Source: Bombus terrestris (Eukaryota > Arthropoda > Insecta > Hymenoptera > Apidae). From it: a stretch of DNA of 64,000 nt. Within the stretch, counting starts at the first letter, position 1, and every line of letters starts with the position of its first letter. Below the pieces are notes generated by a model. It was not told where the DNA came from and ran no database searches. It was given only the letters and a program-made list of their open reading frames with translations. The stretch is taken from NCBI RefSeq assembly GCF_910591885.1, contig NW_025963613.1, forward strand, positions 185,193-249,192, written 5' to 3'. A program made the translations under genes and the position numbers. This document shows positions 1 to 11,820 of this stretch, one piece after another.

Positions 1-260
1 TTGTCCCACGTTGTCCCACGTTGTCCCACGTTGTCCCACGTTGTCCCACGTTGTCCCACGTTGTCCCACGTTGTCCCACGTTGTCCCACGTTGTCCCACG
101 TTGTCCCACGTTGTCCCACGTTGTCCCACGTTGTCCCACGTTGTCCCACGTTGTCCCACGTTGTCCCACGTTGTCCCACGTTGTCCCACGTTGTCCCACG
201 TTGTCCCACGTTGTCCCACGTTGTCCCACGTTGTCCCACGTTGTCCCACGTTGTCCCACG
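1..260. repeat. Pure U1 tract at the left edge (26 units)
   Basis: Twenty-six consecutive exact TTGTCCCACG units before the first variant unit (ATGTCCCACG at 261). The tract is cut by the window edge, so its true length is unknown. It is the left part of a 3.04-kb duplication: the variant at 261 corresponds to the one at 3301, and the pure tract at 3001-3300 is its counterpart. Confidence 0.9.
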
Positions 261-310
261 ATGTCCCACGTTGTCCCACGTTGTCCCACGTTGTCCCACG
301 TTGTCCCACG

Positions 311-370
311 GTGTCCAACGATGTCCAACGGTGTCCAACGGTGTCCCACGGTGTCCAACGGTGTCCCACG
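311..370. repeat. Type example of the 60-bp phrase U4-U5-U4-U2-U4-U2
   Basis: Six units alternating TCCAACG and TCCCACG classes in fixed order, followed by a U1 run. The same order is seen at 961-1020, 3351-3410 and 19611-19670, among many other places. In the duplicated segments it normally lies a few U1 units from a U3. Confidence 0.75.
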
Positions 371-680
371 TTGTCCCACGTTGTCCCACGTTGTCCCACG
401 TTGTCCCACGTTGTCCCACGATGTCCCACGTTGTCCCACGTTGTCCCACGTTGTCCCACGTTGTCCCACGGTGTCCCTCGTTGTCCCACGTTGTCCCACG
501 TTGTCCCACGATGTCCCACGTTGTCCCACGTTGTCCCACGTTGTCCCACGTTGTCCCACGGTGTCCAACGATGTCCAACGGTGTCCAACGGTGTCCCACG
601 GTGTCCCACGTTGTCCGACGTTGTCCCACGTTGTCCCACGTTGTCCCACGTTGTCCCACGGTGTCCAACGATGTCCAAAG

Positions 681-820
681 ATGTCCAACGGTGTCCCACG
701 TTGTCCCACGTTGTTCCATGGTTTCCCACGTTGTCCCACGTTGTCCCACGTTGTCCCACGGTGTCCAACGATGTCCAACGGTGTCCAACGGTGTCCAACG
801 GTGTCCAACGGTGTCCCACG
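681..820. repeat. Type example of the 140-bp core phrase with the U6-U7 double unit
   Basis: Fourteen units in fixed order: U5-U2-U1-U6-U7-U1-U1-U1-U4-U5-U4-U4-U4-U2. The same order is read around U6 at 1371 and 2071, and, complete or slightly trimmed, at many later sites across the window. U6-U7 (TTGTTCCATGGTTTCCCACG, here 711-730) carries four linked differences from two consensus units and contains the palindrome CCATGG. That makes it the most useful landmark in the array. Recurrence of the whole phrase shows that it spread as a block. Confidence 0.85.
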
Positions 821-1760
821 GTGTCCAACGATGTCCAACGGTGTCCCACGTTGTCCAACGGTGTCCCACGTTGTCCCACGTTGTCCCACGTTGTCCCACG
901 TTGTCCCACGTTGTCCCACGTTGTCCCACGTTGTCCCACGTTGTCCCACGTTGTCCCGCGTTGTCCCACGGTGTCCAACGATGTCCAACGGTGTCCAACG
1001 GTGTCCCACGGTGTCCAACGGTGTCCCACGTTGTCCCACGTTGTCCCACGTTGTCCCACGTTGTCCCACGTTGTCCCACGTTGTCCAACGATGTCCAACG
1101 GTGTCCCACGTTGTCCCACGTTGTCCCACGTTGTCCCACGTTGTCCCACGATGTCCCACGTTGTCCCACGTTGTCCCACGTTGTCCCACGTTGTCCCACG
1201 TTGTCCCACGGTGTCCAACGATGTCCCACGTTGTCCCACGTTGTCCCACGTTGTCCCACGTTGTCCCACGATGTCCCACGTTGTCCCACGTTGTCCCACG
1301 TTGTCCCACGTTGTCCCACGTTGTCCCACGTTGTCCAACGATGTCCAACGGTGTCCCACGTTGTCCCACGTTGTTCCATGGTTTCCCACGTTGTCCCACG
1401 TTGTCCCACGTTGTCCCACGGTGTCCAACGATGTCCAACGGTGTCCAACGGTGTCCAACGGTGTCCAACGGTGTCCCACGTTGTCCCACGTTGTCCCACG
1501 TTGTCCCACGGTGTCCAACGATGTCCAACGGTGTCCCACGTTGTCCCACGTTGGCCCACGTTGTCCCACGTTGTCCCACGTTGTCCCACGATGTCCCACG
1601 TTGTCCCACGTTGTCCCACGTTGTCCCACGTTGTCCCACGTTGTCCCACGTTGTCCCACGTTGTCCCACGTTGTCCCACGTTGTCCCACGTTGTCCCACG
1701 TTGTCCCACGTTGTCCCACGTTGTCCCACGTTGTCCCACGTTGTCCCACGTTGTCCCACG

Positions 1761-1840
1761 GTGTCCAACGGTGTCCAACGATGTCCCACGTTGTCCCACG
1801 TTGTCCCACGTTGTCCCACGTTGTCCCACGATGTCCCACG
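1761..1840. repeat. Type example of phrase U4-U4-U3-(U1)x4-U3
   Basis: Two GTGTCCAACG units, then ATGTCCCACG, four U1 units and a second ATGTCCCACG at 1831. The same spacing recurs at 4781-4860 and 7301-7380 and many times further right. It usually precedes a U1 run leading to the U9-containing phrase. Confidence 0.75.
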
Positions 1841-1930
1841 TTGTCCCACGTTGTCCCACGTTGTCCCACGTTGTCCCACGTTGTCCCACGTTGTCCCACG
1901 TTGTCCCACGTTGTCCCACGTTGTCCAACG

Positions 1931-2000
1931 GTGTCCAACGATGTCCAACGGTGTCCAGCGATGTCCAACGGTGTCCCACGTTGTCCCACGTTTTCCCACG
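1931..2000. repeat. Type example of phrase U4-U5-U9-U5-U2-U1-U8
   Basis: Contains GTGTCCAGCG (U9) at 1951 and TTTTCCCACG (U8) at 1991, with a fixed set of units between. The same order is read at 4951-5020, 8441-8510 and 12301-12370, among others. U9 and U8 are seldom seen apart in the left two thirds, so they appear to travel together. Confidence 0.78.
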
Positions 2001-3000
2001 TTGTCCCACGTTGTCCCACGGTGTCCAACGATGTCCAACGATGTCCAACGGTGTCCCACGTTGTCCCACGTTGTTCCATGGTTTCCCACGTTGTCCCACG
2101 TTGTCCCACGTTGTCCCACGGTGTCCAACGATGTCCAACGGTGTCCAACGGTGTCCAACGGTGTCCAACGGTGTCCCACGTGGTCCCACGTTGTCCCACG
2201 TTGTCCCACGATGTCCCACGTTGTCCCACGTTGTCCCACGTTGTCCCACGTTGTCCCACGTTGTCCCACGTTGTCCCACGTTGTCCCACGGTGTCCAACG
2301 ATGTCCAACGGTGTCCAACGGTGTCCCACGGTGTCCAACGGTGTCCCACGTTGTCCCACGTTGTTCCATGGTTTCCCACGTTGTCCCACGTTGTCCCACG
2401 TTGTCCCACGGTGTCCAACGATGTCCAACGGTGTCCAACGGTGTCCAACGGTGTCCAACGGTGTCCCACGTTGTCCCACGTTGTCCCACGTTGTCCCACG
2501 GTGTCCCACGGTGTCCAACGATGTCCAACGGTGTCCAACGGTGTCCAACGGTGTCCAACGGTGTCCCACGGTGTCCAACGATGTCCAACGGTGTCCCACG
2601 TTGTCCAACGGTGTCCCACGTTGTCCCACGTTGTCCCACGTTGTCCCACGTTGTCCCACGATGTCCCACGTTGTCCCACGTTGTCCCACGTTGTCCCACG
2701 TTGTCCCGCGTTGTCCCACGGTGTCCAACGATGTCCAACGGTGTCCAACGGTGTCCCACGGTGTCCAACGGTGTCCCACGTTGTCCCACGTTGTCCCACG
2801 TTGTCCCACGTTGTCCCACGTTGTCCCACGGTGTCCAACGATGTCCAACGGTGTCCAACGGTGTCCCACGGTGTCCAACGGTGTCCCACGTTGTCCCACG
2901 TTGTCCCACGTTGTCCCACGTTGTCCCACGTTGTCCCACGGTGTCCAACGATGTCCAACGGTGTCCAACGGTGTCCCACGGTGTCCAACGGTGTCCCACG

Positions 3001-3300
3001 TTGTCCCACGTTGTCCCACGTTGTCCCACGTTGTCCCACGTTGTCCCACGTTGTCCCACGTTGTCCCACGTTGTCCCACGTTGTCCCACGTTGTCCCACG
3101 TTGTCCCACGTTGTCCCACGTTGTCCCACGTTGTCCCACGTTGTCCCACGTTGTCCCACGTTGTCCCACGTTGTCCCACGTTGTCCCACGTTGTCCCACG
3201 TTGTCCCACGTTGTCCCACGTTGTCCCACGTTGTCCCACGTTGTCCCACGTTGTCCCACGTTGTCCCACGTTGTCCCACGTTGTCCCACGTTGTCCCACG
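3001..3300. repeat. Longest pure U1 tract in the window (30 units, 300 bp)
   Basis: Thirty consecutive exact TTGTCCCACG units between U2 at 2991 and U3 at 3301. No substitution or length change is seen. It marks the junction between two copies of duplication A. Such a tract is either very recently amplified or a place where an assembler may have collapsed or misjudged the unit count. Confidence 0.9.
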
Positions 3301-5520
3301 ATGTCCCACGTTGTCCCACGTTGTCCCACGTTGTCCCACGTTGTCCCACGGTGTCCAACGATGTCCAACGGTGTCCAACGGTGTCCCACGGTGTCCAACG
3401 GTGTCCCACGTTGTCCCACGTTGTCCCACGTTGTCCCACGTTGTCCCACGTTGTCCCACGATGTCCCACGTTGTCCCACGTTGTCCCACGTTGTCCCACG
3501 TTGTCCCACGGTGTCCCTCGTTGTCCCACGTTGTCCCACGTTGTCCCACGATGTCCCACGTTGTCCCACGTTGTCCCACGTTGTCCCACGTTGTCCCACG
3601 GTGTCCAACGATGTCCAACGGTGTCCAACGGTGTCCCACGGTGTCCCACGTTGTCCGACGTTGTCCCACGTTGTCCCACGTTGTCCCACGTTGTCCCACG
3701 GTGTCCAACGATGTCCAACGATGTCCAACGGTGTCCCACGTTGTCCCACGTTGTTCCATGGTTTCCCACGTTGTCCCACGTTGTCCCACGTTGTCCCACG
3801 GTGTCCAACGATGTCCAACGGTGTCCAACGGTGTCCAACGGTGTCCAACGGTGTCCCACGGTGTCCAACGATGTCCAACGGTGTCCCACGTTGTCCAACG
3901 TTGTCCCACGTTGTCCCACGTTGTCCCACGTTGTCCCACGTTGTCCCACGTTGTCCCACGTTGTCCCACGTTGTCCCACGTTGTCCCACGTTGTCCCGCG
4001 TTGTCCCACGGTGTCCAACGATGTCCAACGGTGTCCAACGGTGTCCCACGGTGTCCAACGGTGTCCCACGTTGTCCCACGTTGTCCCACGTTGTCCCACG
4101 TTGTCCCACGTTGTCCCACGTTGTCCAACGATGTCCAACGGTGTCCCACGTTGTCCCACGTTGTCCCACGTTGTCCCACGTTGTCCCACGATGTCCCACG
4201 TTGTCCCACGTTGTCCCACGTTGTCCCACGTTGTCCCACGTTGTCCCACGGTGTCCAACGATGTCCCACGTTGTCCCACGTTGTCCCACGTTGTCCCACG
4301 TTGTCCCACGATGTCCCACGTTGTCCCACGTTGTCCCACGTTGTCCCACGTTGTCCCACGTTGTCCCACGTTGTCCAACGATGTCCAACGGTGTCCCACG
4401 TTGTCCCACGTTGTTCCTTGGTTTCCCACGTTGTCCCACGTTGTCCCACGTTGTCCCACGGTGTCCAACGATGTCCAACGGTGTCCAACGGTGTCCAACG
4501 GTGTCCAACGGTGTCCCACGTTGTCCCACGTTGTCCCACGTTGTCCCACGGTGTCCAACGATGTCCAACGGTGTCCCACGTTGTCCCACGTTGGCCCACG
4601 TTGTCCCACGTTGTCCCACGTTGTCCCACGATGTCCCACGTTGTCCCACGTTGTCCCACGTTGTCCCACGTTGTCCCACGTTGTCCCACGTTGTCCCACG
4701 TTGTCCCACGTTGTCCCACGTTGTCCCACGTTGTCCCACGTTGTCCCACGTTGTCCCACGTTGTCCCACGTTGTCCCACGGTGTCCAACGGTGTCCAACG
4801 ATGTCCCACGTTGTCCCACGTTGTCCCACGTTGTCCCACGTTGTCCCACGATGTCCCACGTTGTCCCACGTTGTCCCACGTTGTCCCACGTTGTCCCACG
4901 TTGTCCCACGTTGTCCCACGTTGTCCCACGTTGTCCCACGTTGTCCAACGGTGTCCAACGATGTCCAACGGTGTCCAGCGATGTCCAACGGTGTCCCACG
5001 TTGTCCCACGTTTTCCCACGTTGTCCCACGTTGTCCCACGGTGTCCAACGATGTCCAACGATGTCCAACGGTGTCCCACGTTGTCCCACGTTGTTCCATG
5101 GTTTCCCACGTTGTCCCACGTTGTCCCACGTTGTCCCACGGTGTCCAACGATGTCCAACGGTGTCCAACGGTGTCCAACGGTGTCCAACGGTGTCCCACG
5201 TGGTCCCACGTTGTCCCACGTTGTCCCACGATGTCCCACGTTGTCCCACGTTGTCCCACGTTGTCCCACGTTGTCCCACGTTGTCCCACGCTGTCCCACG
5301 TTGTCCCACGGTGTCCAACGATGTCCAACGGTGTCCAACGGTGTCCCACGGTGTCCAACGGTGTCCCACGTTGTCCCACGTTGTTCCATGGTTTCCCACG
5401 TTGTCCCACGTTGTCCCACGTTGTCCCACGGTGTCCAACGATGTCCAACGGTGTCCAACGGTTTCCAACGGTGTCCAACGGTGTCCCACGTTGTCCCACG
5501 TTGTCCCACGTTGTCCCACG
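3041..5520. repeat. Segmental duplication A, copy 2
   Basis: This is the partner of 1-2500. Copy-specific changes include atgtccaacg at 3711, where copy 1 has ATGTCCAAAG at 671. U6 is TTGTTCCTTG at 4411 and TTGTTCCATG at 1371. CTGTCCCACG at 5291 has a plain U1 in copy 1. GTTTCCAACG occurs at 5461. The few differences against about 245 units point to a recent duplication. Confidence 0.85.
4421..5380. repeat. Segmental duplication D, copy 1 (partner 11781-12730)
   Basis: TTGGCCCACG at 4591 matches 11951. U9 at 4971 matches 12321. U6 at 5091 matches 12441. U10 at 5201 matches 12551. The spacing is 7360 bp, changing to 7350 bp because TTGTCCAACG at 4941 is absent from the right copy. It lies within duplication A, so the same stretch exists at least three times in the left 13 kb. 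Confidence 0.78.
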
Positions 5521-5660
5521 GTGTCCAACGATGTCCAACGGTGTCCAACGGTGTCCCACGGTGTCCAACGGTGTCCCACGTTGTCCCACGTTGTCCCACG
5601 TTGTCCCACGTTGTCCCACGTTGTCCCACGTTGTCCCACGTTGTCCAACGATGTCCAACG

Positions 5661-6210
5661 GTGTCCCACGTTGTCCCACGTTGTCCCACGTTGTCCCACG
5701 TTGTCCCACGGTGTCCAACGATGTCCAACGGTGTCCAACGGTGTCCCACGGTGTCCAACGGTGTCCCACGTTGTCCCACGTTGTCCCACGTTGTCCCACG
5801 TTGTCCCACGTTGTCCCACGATGTCCCACGTTGTCCCACGTTGTCCGACGTTGTCCCACGTTGTCCCACGTTGTCCCACATTGTCCCACGGTGTCCAACG
5901 ATGTCCAACGATGTCCAACGGTGTCCCACGTTGTCCCACGTTGTTCCATGGTTTCCCACGTTGTCCCACGTTGTCCCACGTTGTCCCACGGTGTCCAACG
6001 ATGTCCAACGGTGTCCAACGGTGTCCAACGGTGTCCAACGGTGTCCCACGGTGTCCAACGATGTCCAACGGTGTCCCACGTTGTCCAACGGTGTCCCACG
6101 TTGTCCCACGTTGTCCCACGTTGTCCCACGTTGTCCCACGTTGTCCCACGTTGTCCCACGTTGTCCCACGTTGTCCCACGTTGTCCCACGGTGTCCAACG
6201 GTGTCCAACG
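5661..6210. repeat. 570-bp tandem duplication B, copy 1
   Basis: TTGTCCGACG at 5841, the CpG-losing TTGTCCCACA at 5871 and U6 at 5941 recur exactly 570 bp downstream at 6411, 6441 and 6511. U2 at 5741 corresponds to GTGTCCCTCG at 6311, a copy-specific change. The match ends at about 6210. Confidence 0.85.
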
Positions 6211-6230
6211 GTGTCCAACGGTGTCCAACG

Positions 6231-6780
6231 GTGTCCCACGTTGTCCCACGTTGTCCCACGTTGTCCCACGTTGTCCCACGGTGTCCAACGATGTCCAACG
6301 GTGTCCAACGGTGTCCCTCGGTGTCCAACGGTGTCCCACGTTGTCCCACGTTGTCCCACGTTGTCCCACGTTGTCCCACGTTGTCCCACGATGTCCCACG
6401 TTGTCCCACGTTGTCCGACGTTGTCCCACGTTGTCCCACGTTGTCCCACATTGTCCCACGGTGTCCAACGATGTCCAACGATGTCCAACGGTGTCCCACG
6501 TTGTCCCACGTTGTTCCATGGTTTCCCACGTTGTCCCACGTTGTCCCACGTTGTCCCACGGTGTCCAACGATGTCCAACGGTGTCCAACGGTGTCCAACG
6601 GTGTCCAACGGTGTCCCACGGTGTCCAACGATGTCCAACGGTGTCCCACGTTGTCCAACGGTGTCCCACGTTGTCCCACGTTGTCCCACGTTGTCCCACG
6701 TTGTCCCACGTTGTCCCACGTTGTCCCACGTTGTCCCACGTTGTCCCACGTTGTCCCACGGTGTCCAACGGTGTCCAACG
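6231..6780. repeat. 570-bp tandem duplication B, copy 2
   Basis: This is the direct neighbour and partner of 5661-6210, identical in unit order over about 55 units apart from a few single-unit changes. Its right part also belongs to duplication C, so 570-bp duplication came before or accompanied the 3790-bp one. Confidence 0.85.
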
Positions 6781-8030
6781 ATGTCCCACGTTGTCCCACG
6801 TTGTCCCACGTTGTCCCACGTTGTCCCACGATGTCCCACGTTGTCCCACGTTGTCCCACGTTGTCCCACGTTGTCCCACGTTGTCCCACGTTGTCCCACG
6901 TTGTCCCACGTTGTCCCACGTTGTCCCACGTTGTCCCACGTTGTTCCATGGTTTCCCACGTTGTCCCACGTTGTCCCACGTTGTCCCACGTTGTCCCACG
7001 GTGTCCAACGATGTCCAACGATGTCCAACGGTGTCCCACGTTGTCCCACGTTGTTCCATGGTTTCCCACGTTGTCCCACGTTGTCCCACGTTGTCCCACG
7101 GTGTCCAACGATGTCCAACGGTGTCCAACGGTGTCCAACGGTGTCCCACGTTGTCCCACGTTGTCCCACGTTGTCCCACGATGTCCCACGTTGTCCCACG
7201 TTGTCCCACGTTGTCCCACGTTGTCCCACGATGTCCCACGTTGTCCCACGTTGTCCCACGTTGTCCCACGTTGTCCCACGTTGTCCCACGTTGTCCCACG
7301 GTGTCCAACGGTGTCCAACGATGTCCCACGTTGTCCCACGTTGTCCCACGTTGTCCCACGTTGTCCCACGATGTCCCACGTTGTCCCACGTTGTCCCACG
7401 TTGTCCCACGTTGTCCCACGTTGTCCCACGGTGTCCAACGGTGTCCAACGATGTCCCACGTTGTCCCACGTTGTCCCACGTTGTCCCACGTTGTCCCACG
7501 TTGTCCCACGTTGTCCCACGTTGTCCCACGTTGTCCCACGTTGTCCCACGTTGTCCCACGTTGTCCCACGTTGTCCCACGTTGTCCCACGTTGTCCCACG
7601 TTGTCCCACGGTGTCCAACGGTGTCCAACGATGTCCCACGTTGTCCCACGTTGTCCCACGTTGTCCCACGTTGTCCCACGATGTCCCACGTTGTCCCACG
7701 TTGTCCCACGTTGTCCCACGATGTCCCACGTTGTCCCACGTTGTCCCACGTTGTCCCACGTTGTCCCACGTTGTCCCACGGTGTCCAACGGTGTCCAACG
7801 ATGTCCCACGTTGTCCCACGTTGTCCCACGTTGTCCCACGTTTTCCCACGTTGTCCCACGTTGTCCCACGTTGTCCCACGTTGTCCCACGTTGTCCCACG
7901 TTGTCCCACGTTGTCCCACGTTGTCCCACGTTGTCCCACGTTGTCCAACGATGTCCAACGGTGTCCCACGTTGTCCCACGCTGTTCCATGGTTTCCCACG
8001 TTGTCCCACGTTGTCCCACGTTGTCCCACG
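6331..8030. repeat. Segmental duplication C, copy 1 (spacing 3790 bp)
   Basis: Landmarks recur 3790 bp downstream without a register change. TTGTCCGACG at 6411 matches 10201, TTGTCCCACA at 6441 matches 10231, and U6 at 6511, 6941 and 7051 matches 10301, 10731 and 10841. U8 at 7841 matches 11631, and the private CTGTTCCATG at 7981 matches 11771. The match is lost at 8031 (U8) against 11821 (U4). Confidence 0.87.
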
Positions 8031-9940
8031 TTTTCCCACGTTGTCCCACGTTGTCCCACGGTGTCCAACGATGTCCAACGATGTCCAACGGAGTCCCACG
8101 TTGTCCCACGTTGTTCCATGGTTTCCCACGTTGTCCCACGTTGTCCCACGTTGTCCCACGATGTCCCACGTTGTCCCACGTTGTTCCATGGTTTCCCACG
8201 TTGTCCCACGTTGTCCCACGGTGTCCAACGATGTCCAACGGTGTCCAACGGTGTCCAACGGTGTCCAACGGTGTCCCACGTTGTCCCACGTTGTCCCACG
8301 TTGTCCCACGTTGTCCCACGTTGTCCCACGTTGTCCCACGTTGTCCCACGTTGTCCCACGTTGTCCCACGTTGTCCCACGTTGTCCCACGTTGTCCCACG
8401 TTGTCCCACGTTGTCCCACGTTGTCCCACGTTGTCCCACGGTGTCCAACGATGTCCAACGGTGTCCAGCGATGTCCAACGGTGTCCCACGTTGTCCCACG
8501 TTTTCCCACGTTGTCCCACGTTGTCCCACGTTGTCCCACGTTGTCCCACGTTGTCCCACGTTGTCCCACGTTGTCCCACGTTGTCCCACGGTGTCCAACG
8601 ATGTCCAACGGTGTCCAGCGATGTCCAACGGTGTCCCACGTTGTCCCACGTTTTCCCACGTTGTCCCACGTTGTCCCACGGTGTCCAACGATGTCCAACG
8701 ATGTCCAACGGTGTCCCACGTTGTCCCACGTTGTTCCATGGTTTCCCACGTTGTCCCACGTTGTCCCACGTTGTCCCACGGTGTCCAACGATGTCCAACG
8801 GTGTCCAACGGTGTCCAACGGTGTCCAACGGTGTCCCACGTTGTCCCACGTTGTCCCACGTTGTCCCACGTTGTCCCACGTTGTCCCACGATGTCCCACG
8901 TTGTCCCACGTTGTCCCACGTTGTCCCACGTTGTCCCACGTTGTCCCACGTTGTCCCACGTTGTCCCACGTTGTCCCGCGTTGTCCCACGTTGTCCCACG
9001 TTGTCCCACGTTGTCCCACGGTGTCCAACGATGTCCAACGGTGTCCAGCGATGTCCAACGGTGTCCCACGTTGTCCCACGTTTTCCCACGTTGTCCCACG
9101 TTGTCCCACGGTGTCCAACGATGTCCAACGATGTCCAACGGTGTCCCACGTTGTCCCACGTTGTTCCATGGTTTCCCACGTTGTCCCACGTTGTCCCACG
9201 TTGTCCCACGGTGTCCAACGATGTCCAACGGTGTCCAACGGTGTCCAACGGTGTACAACGGTGTCCCACGTTGTCCCACGTTGTCCCACGTTGTCCCACG
9301 TTGTCCCACGTTGTCCCACGTTGTCCCACGTGGTCCCACGTTGTCCCACGTTGTCCCACGGTGTCCAACGGTGTCCCACGTTGTCCCACGTTTTCCCACG
9401 TTGTCCCACGTTGTCCCACGGTGTCCAACGATGTCCAACGATGTCCAACGGTGTCCCACGTTGTCCCACGTTGTTCCATGGTTTCCCACGTTGTCCCACG
9501 TTGTCCCACGTTGTCCCACGTTGTCCCACGGTGTCCAACGATGTCCAACGGTGTCCAACGGTGTCCAACGGTGTCCCACGGTGTCCAACGGTGTCCCACG
9601 TTGTCCCACGTTGTCCCACGTTGTCCCACGTTGTCCCACGTTGTCCCACGTTGTCCCACGTTGTCCAACGATGTCGAACGGTGTCCCACGTTGTCCCACG
9701 TTGTCCCACGTTGTCCCACGTTGTCCCACGTTGTCCCACGTTGTCCAACGATGTCCAACGGTGTCCCACGTTGTCCCACGTTGTTCCATGGTTTCCCACG
9801 TTGTCCCACGTTGTCCCACGTTGTCCCACGGTGTCCAACGATGTCCAACGGTGTCCAACGGTGTCCAACGGTGTCCCACGTTGTCCCACGTTGTCCAACG
9901 GTGTCCAACGGTGTCCAACGGTGTCCAACGGTGTCCCAAG
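8021..9940. repeat. Segmental duplication E, copy 1 (spacing 6220/6230 bp)
   Basis: Private GAGTCCCACG at 8091 matches 14311, and U6 at 8181 matches 14401. After one extra U1 in the right copy the spacing is 6230 bp. GTGTACAACG at 9251 matches 15481. U10 at 9331 matches 15561. ATGTCGAACG at 9671 matches 15901. GTGTCCCAAG at 9931 matches 16161. Unit order then diverges. Five independent private variants in one order make this certain. Confidence 0.88.
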
Positions 9941-10120
9941 TTGTCCAACGATGTCCAACGATGTCCAACGGTGTCCCACGTTGTCCCACGTTGTTCCATG
10001 GTTTCCCACGTTGTCCCACGTTGTCCCACGTTGTCCCACGTTGTCCCACGGTGTCCAACGATGTCCAACGTTGTCCCACGTTGTCCCACGTTGTCCCACG
10101 GTGTCCAACGATGTCCAACG

Positions 10121-11820
10121 GTGTCCCACGTTGTCCCACGTTGTCCCACGTTGTCCCACGTTGTCCCACGTTGTCCCACGATGTCCCACGTTGTCCCACG
10201 TTGTCCGACGTTGTCCCACGTTGTCCCACGTTGTCCCACATTGTCCCACGGTGTCCAACGATGTCCAACGATGTCCAACGGTGTCCCACGTTGTCCCACG
10301 TTGTTCCATGGTTTCCCACGTTGTCCCACGTTGTCCCACGTTGTCCCACGGTGTCCAACGATGTCCAACGGTGTCCAACGGTGTCCAACGGTGTCCAACG
10401 GTGTCCCACGGTGTCCAACGATGTCCAACGGTGTCCCACGTTGTCCAACGGTGTCCCACGTTGTCCCACGTTGTCCCACGTTGTCCCACGTTGTCCCACG
10501 TTGTCCCACGTTGTCCCACGTTGTCCCACGTTGTCCCACGTTGTCCCACGGTGTCCAACGGTGTCCAACGATGTCCCACGTTGTCCCACGTTGTCCCACG
10601 TTGTCCCACGTTGTCCCACGATGTCCCACGTTGTCCCACGTTGTCCCACGTTGTCCCACGTTGTCCCACGTTGTCCCACGTTGTCCCACGTTGTCCCACG
10701 TTGTCCCACGTTGTCCCACGTTGTCCCACGTTGTTCCATGGTTTCCCACGTTGTCCCACGTTGTCCCACGTTGTCCCACGTTGTCCCACGGTGTCCAACG
10801 ATGTCCAACGATGTCCAACGGTGTCCCACGTTGTCCCACGTTGTTCCATGGTTTCCCACGTTGTCCCACGTTGTCCCACGTTGTCCCACGGTGTCCAACG
10901 ATGTCCAACGGTGTCCAACGGTGTCCAACGGTGTCCCACGTTGTCCCACGTTGTCCCACGTTGTCCCACGATGTCCCACGTTGTCCCACGTTGTCCCACG
11001 TTGTCCCACGTTGTCCCACGATGTCCCACGTTGTCCCACGTTGTCCCACGTTGTCCCACGTTGTCCCACGTTGTCCCACGTTGTCCCACGGTGTCCAACG
11101 GTGTCCAACGATGTCCCACGTTGTCCCACGTTGTCCCACGTTGTCCCACGTTGTCCCACGATGTCCCACGTTGTCCCACGTTGTCCCACGTTGTCCCACG
11201 TTGTCCCACGTTGTCCCACGGTGTCCAACGGTGTCCAACGATGTCCCACGTTGTCCCACGTTGTCCCACGTTGTCCCACGTTGTCCCACGTTGTCCCACG
11301 TTGTCCCACGTTGTCCCACGTTGTCCCACGTTGTCCCACGTTGTCCCACGTTGTCCCACGTTGTCCCACGTTGTCCCACGTTGTCCCACGTTGTCCCACG
11401 TTGTCCAACGGTGTCCAACGATGTCCCACGTTGTCCCACGTTGTCCCACGTTGTCCCACGTTGTCCCACGATGTCCCACGTTGTCCCACGTTGTCCCACG
11501 TTGTCCCACGATGTCCCACGTTGTCCCACGTTGTCCCACGTTGTCCCACGTTGTCCCACGTTGTCCCACGGTGTCCAACGGTGTCCAACGATGTCCCACG
11601 TTGTCCCACGTTGTCCCACGTTGTCCCACGTTTTCCCACGTTGTCCCACGTTGTCCCACGTTGTCCCACGTTGTCCCACGTTGTCCCACGTTGTCCCACG
11701 TTGTCCCACGTTGTCCCACGTTGTCCCACGTTGTCCAACGATGTCCAACGGTGTCCCACGTTGTCCCACGCTGTTCCATGGTTTCCCACGTTGTCCCACG
11801 TTGTCCCACGTTGTCCCACG
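10121..11820. repeat. Segmental duplication C, copy 2
   Basis: This is the partner of 6331-8030. It ends at 11820, right before the segment homologous to 4421-5380, so 11780-11820 is a mosaic junction between two donor regions. One visible difference: U4 at 7621 pairs with U4 at 11411, but the unit before it is GTGTCCAACG in copy 1 (7611) and TTGTCCAACG in copy 2 (11401). Confidence 0.85.

Larger units (their letters stand above)
1..2500. repeat. Segmental duplication A, copy 1 (spacing 3040/3020 bp)
   Basis: Private variants recur in the same order at about 3041-5520. GTGTCCCTCG at 471 matches 3511. TTGTCCGACG at 611 matches 3651. TTGTCCCGCG at 951 matches 3991. U6 at 711 and 1371 matches 3751 and 4411. 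TTGGCCCACG at 1551 matches 4591. After the U1 run at 1601-1760 the spacing drops to 3020 bp: U9 at 1951 matches 4971, U10 at 2181 matches 5201, and U6 at 2361 matches 5381. The change is explained by that run having 16 units here and 14 in copy 2 (4641-4780). The match breaks at about 2500, where GTGTCCCACG at 2501 has no partner. The left limit lies outside the window. Confidence 0.85.
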
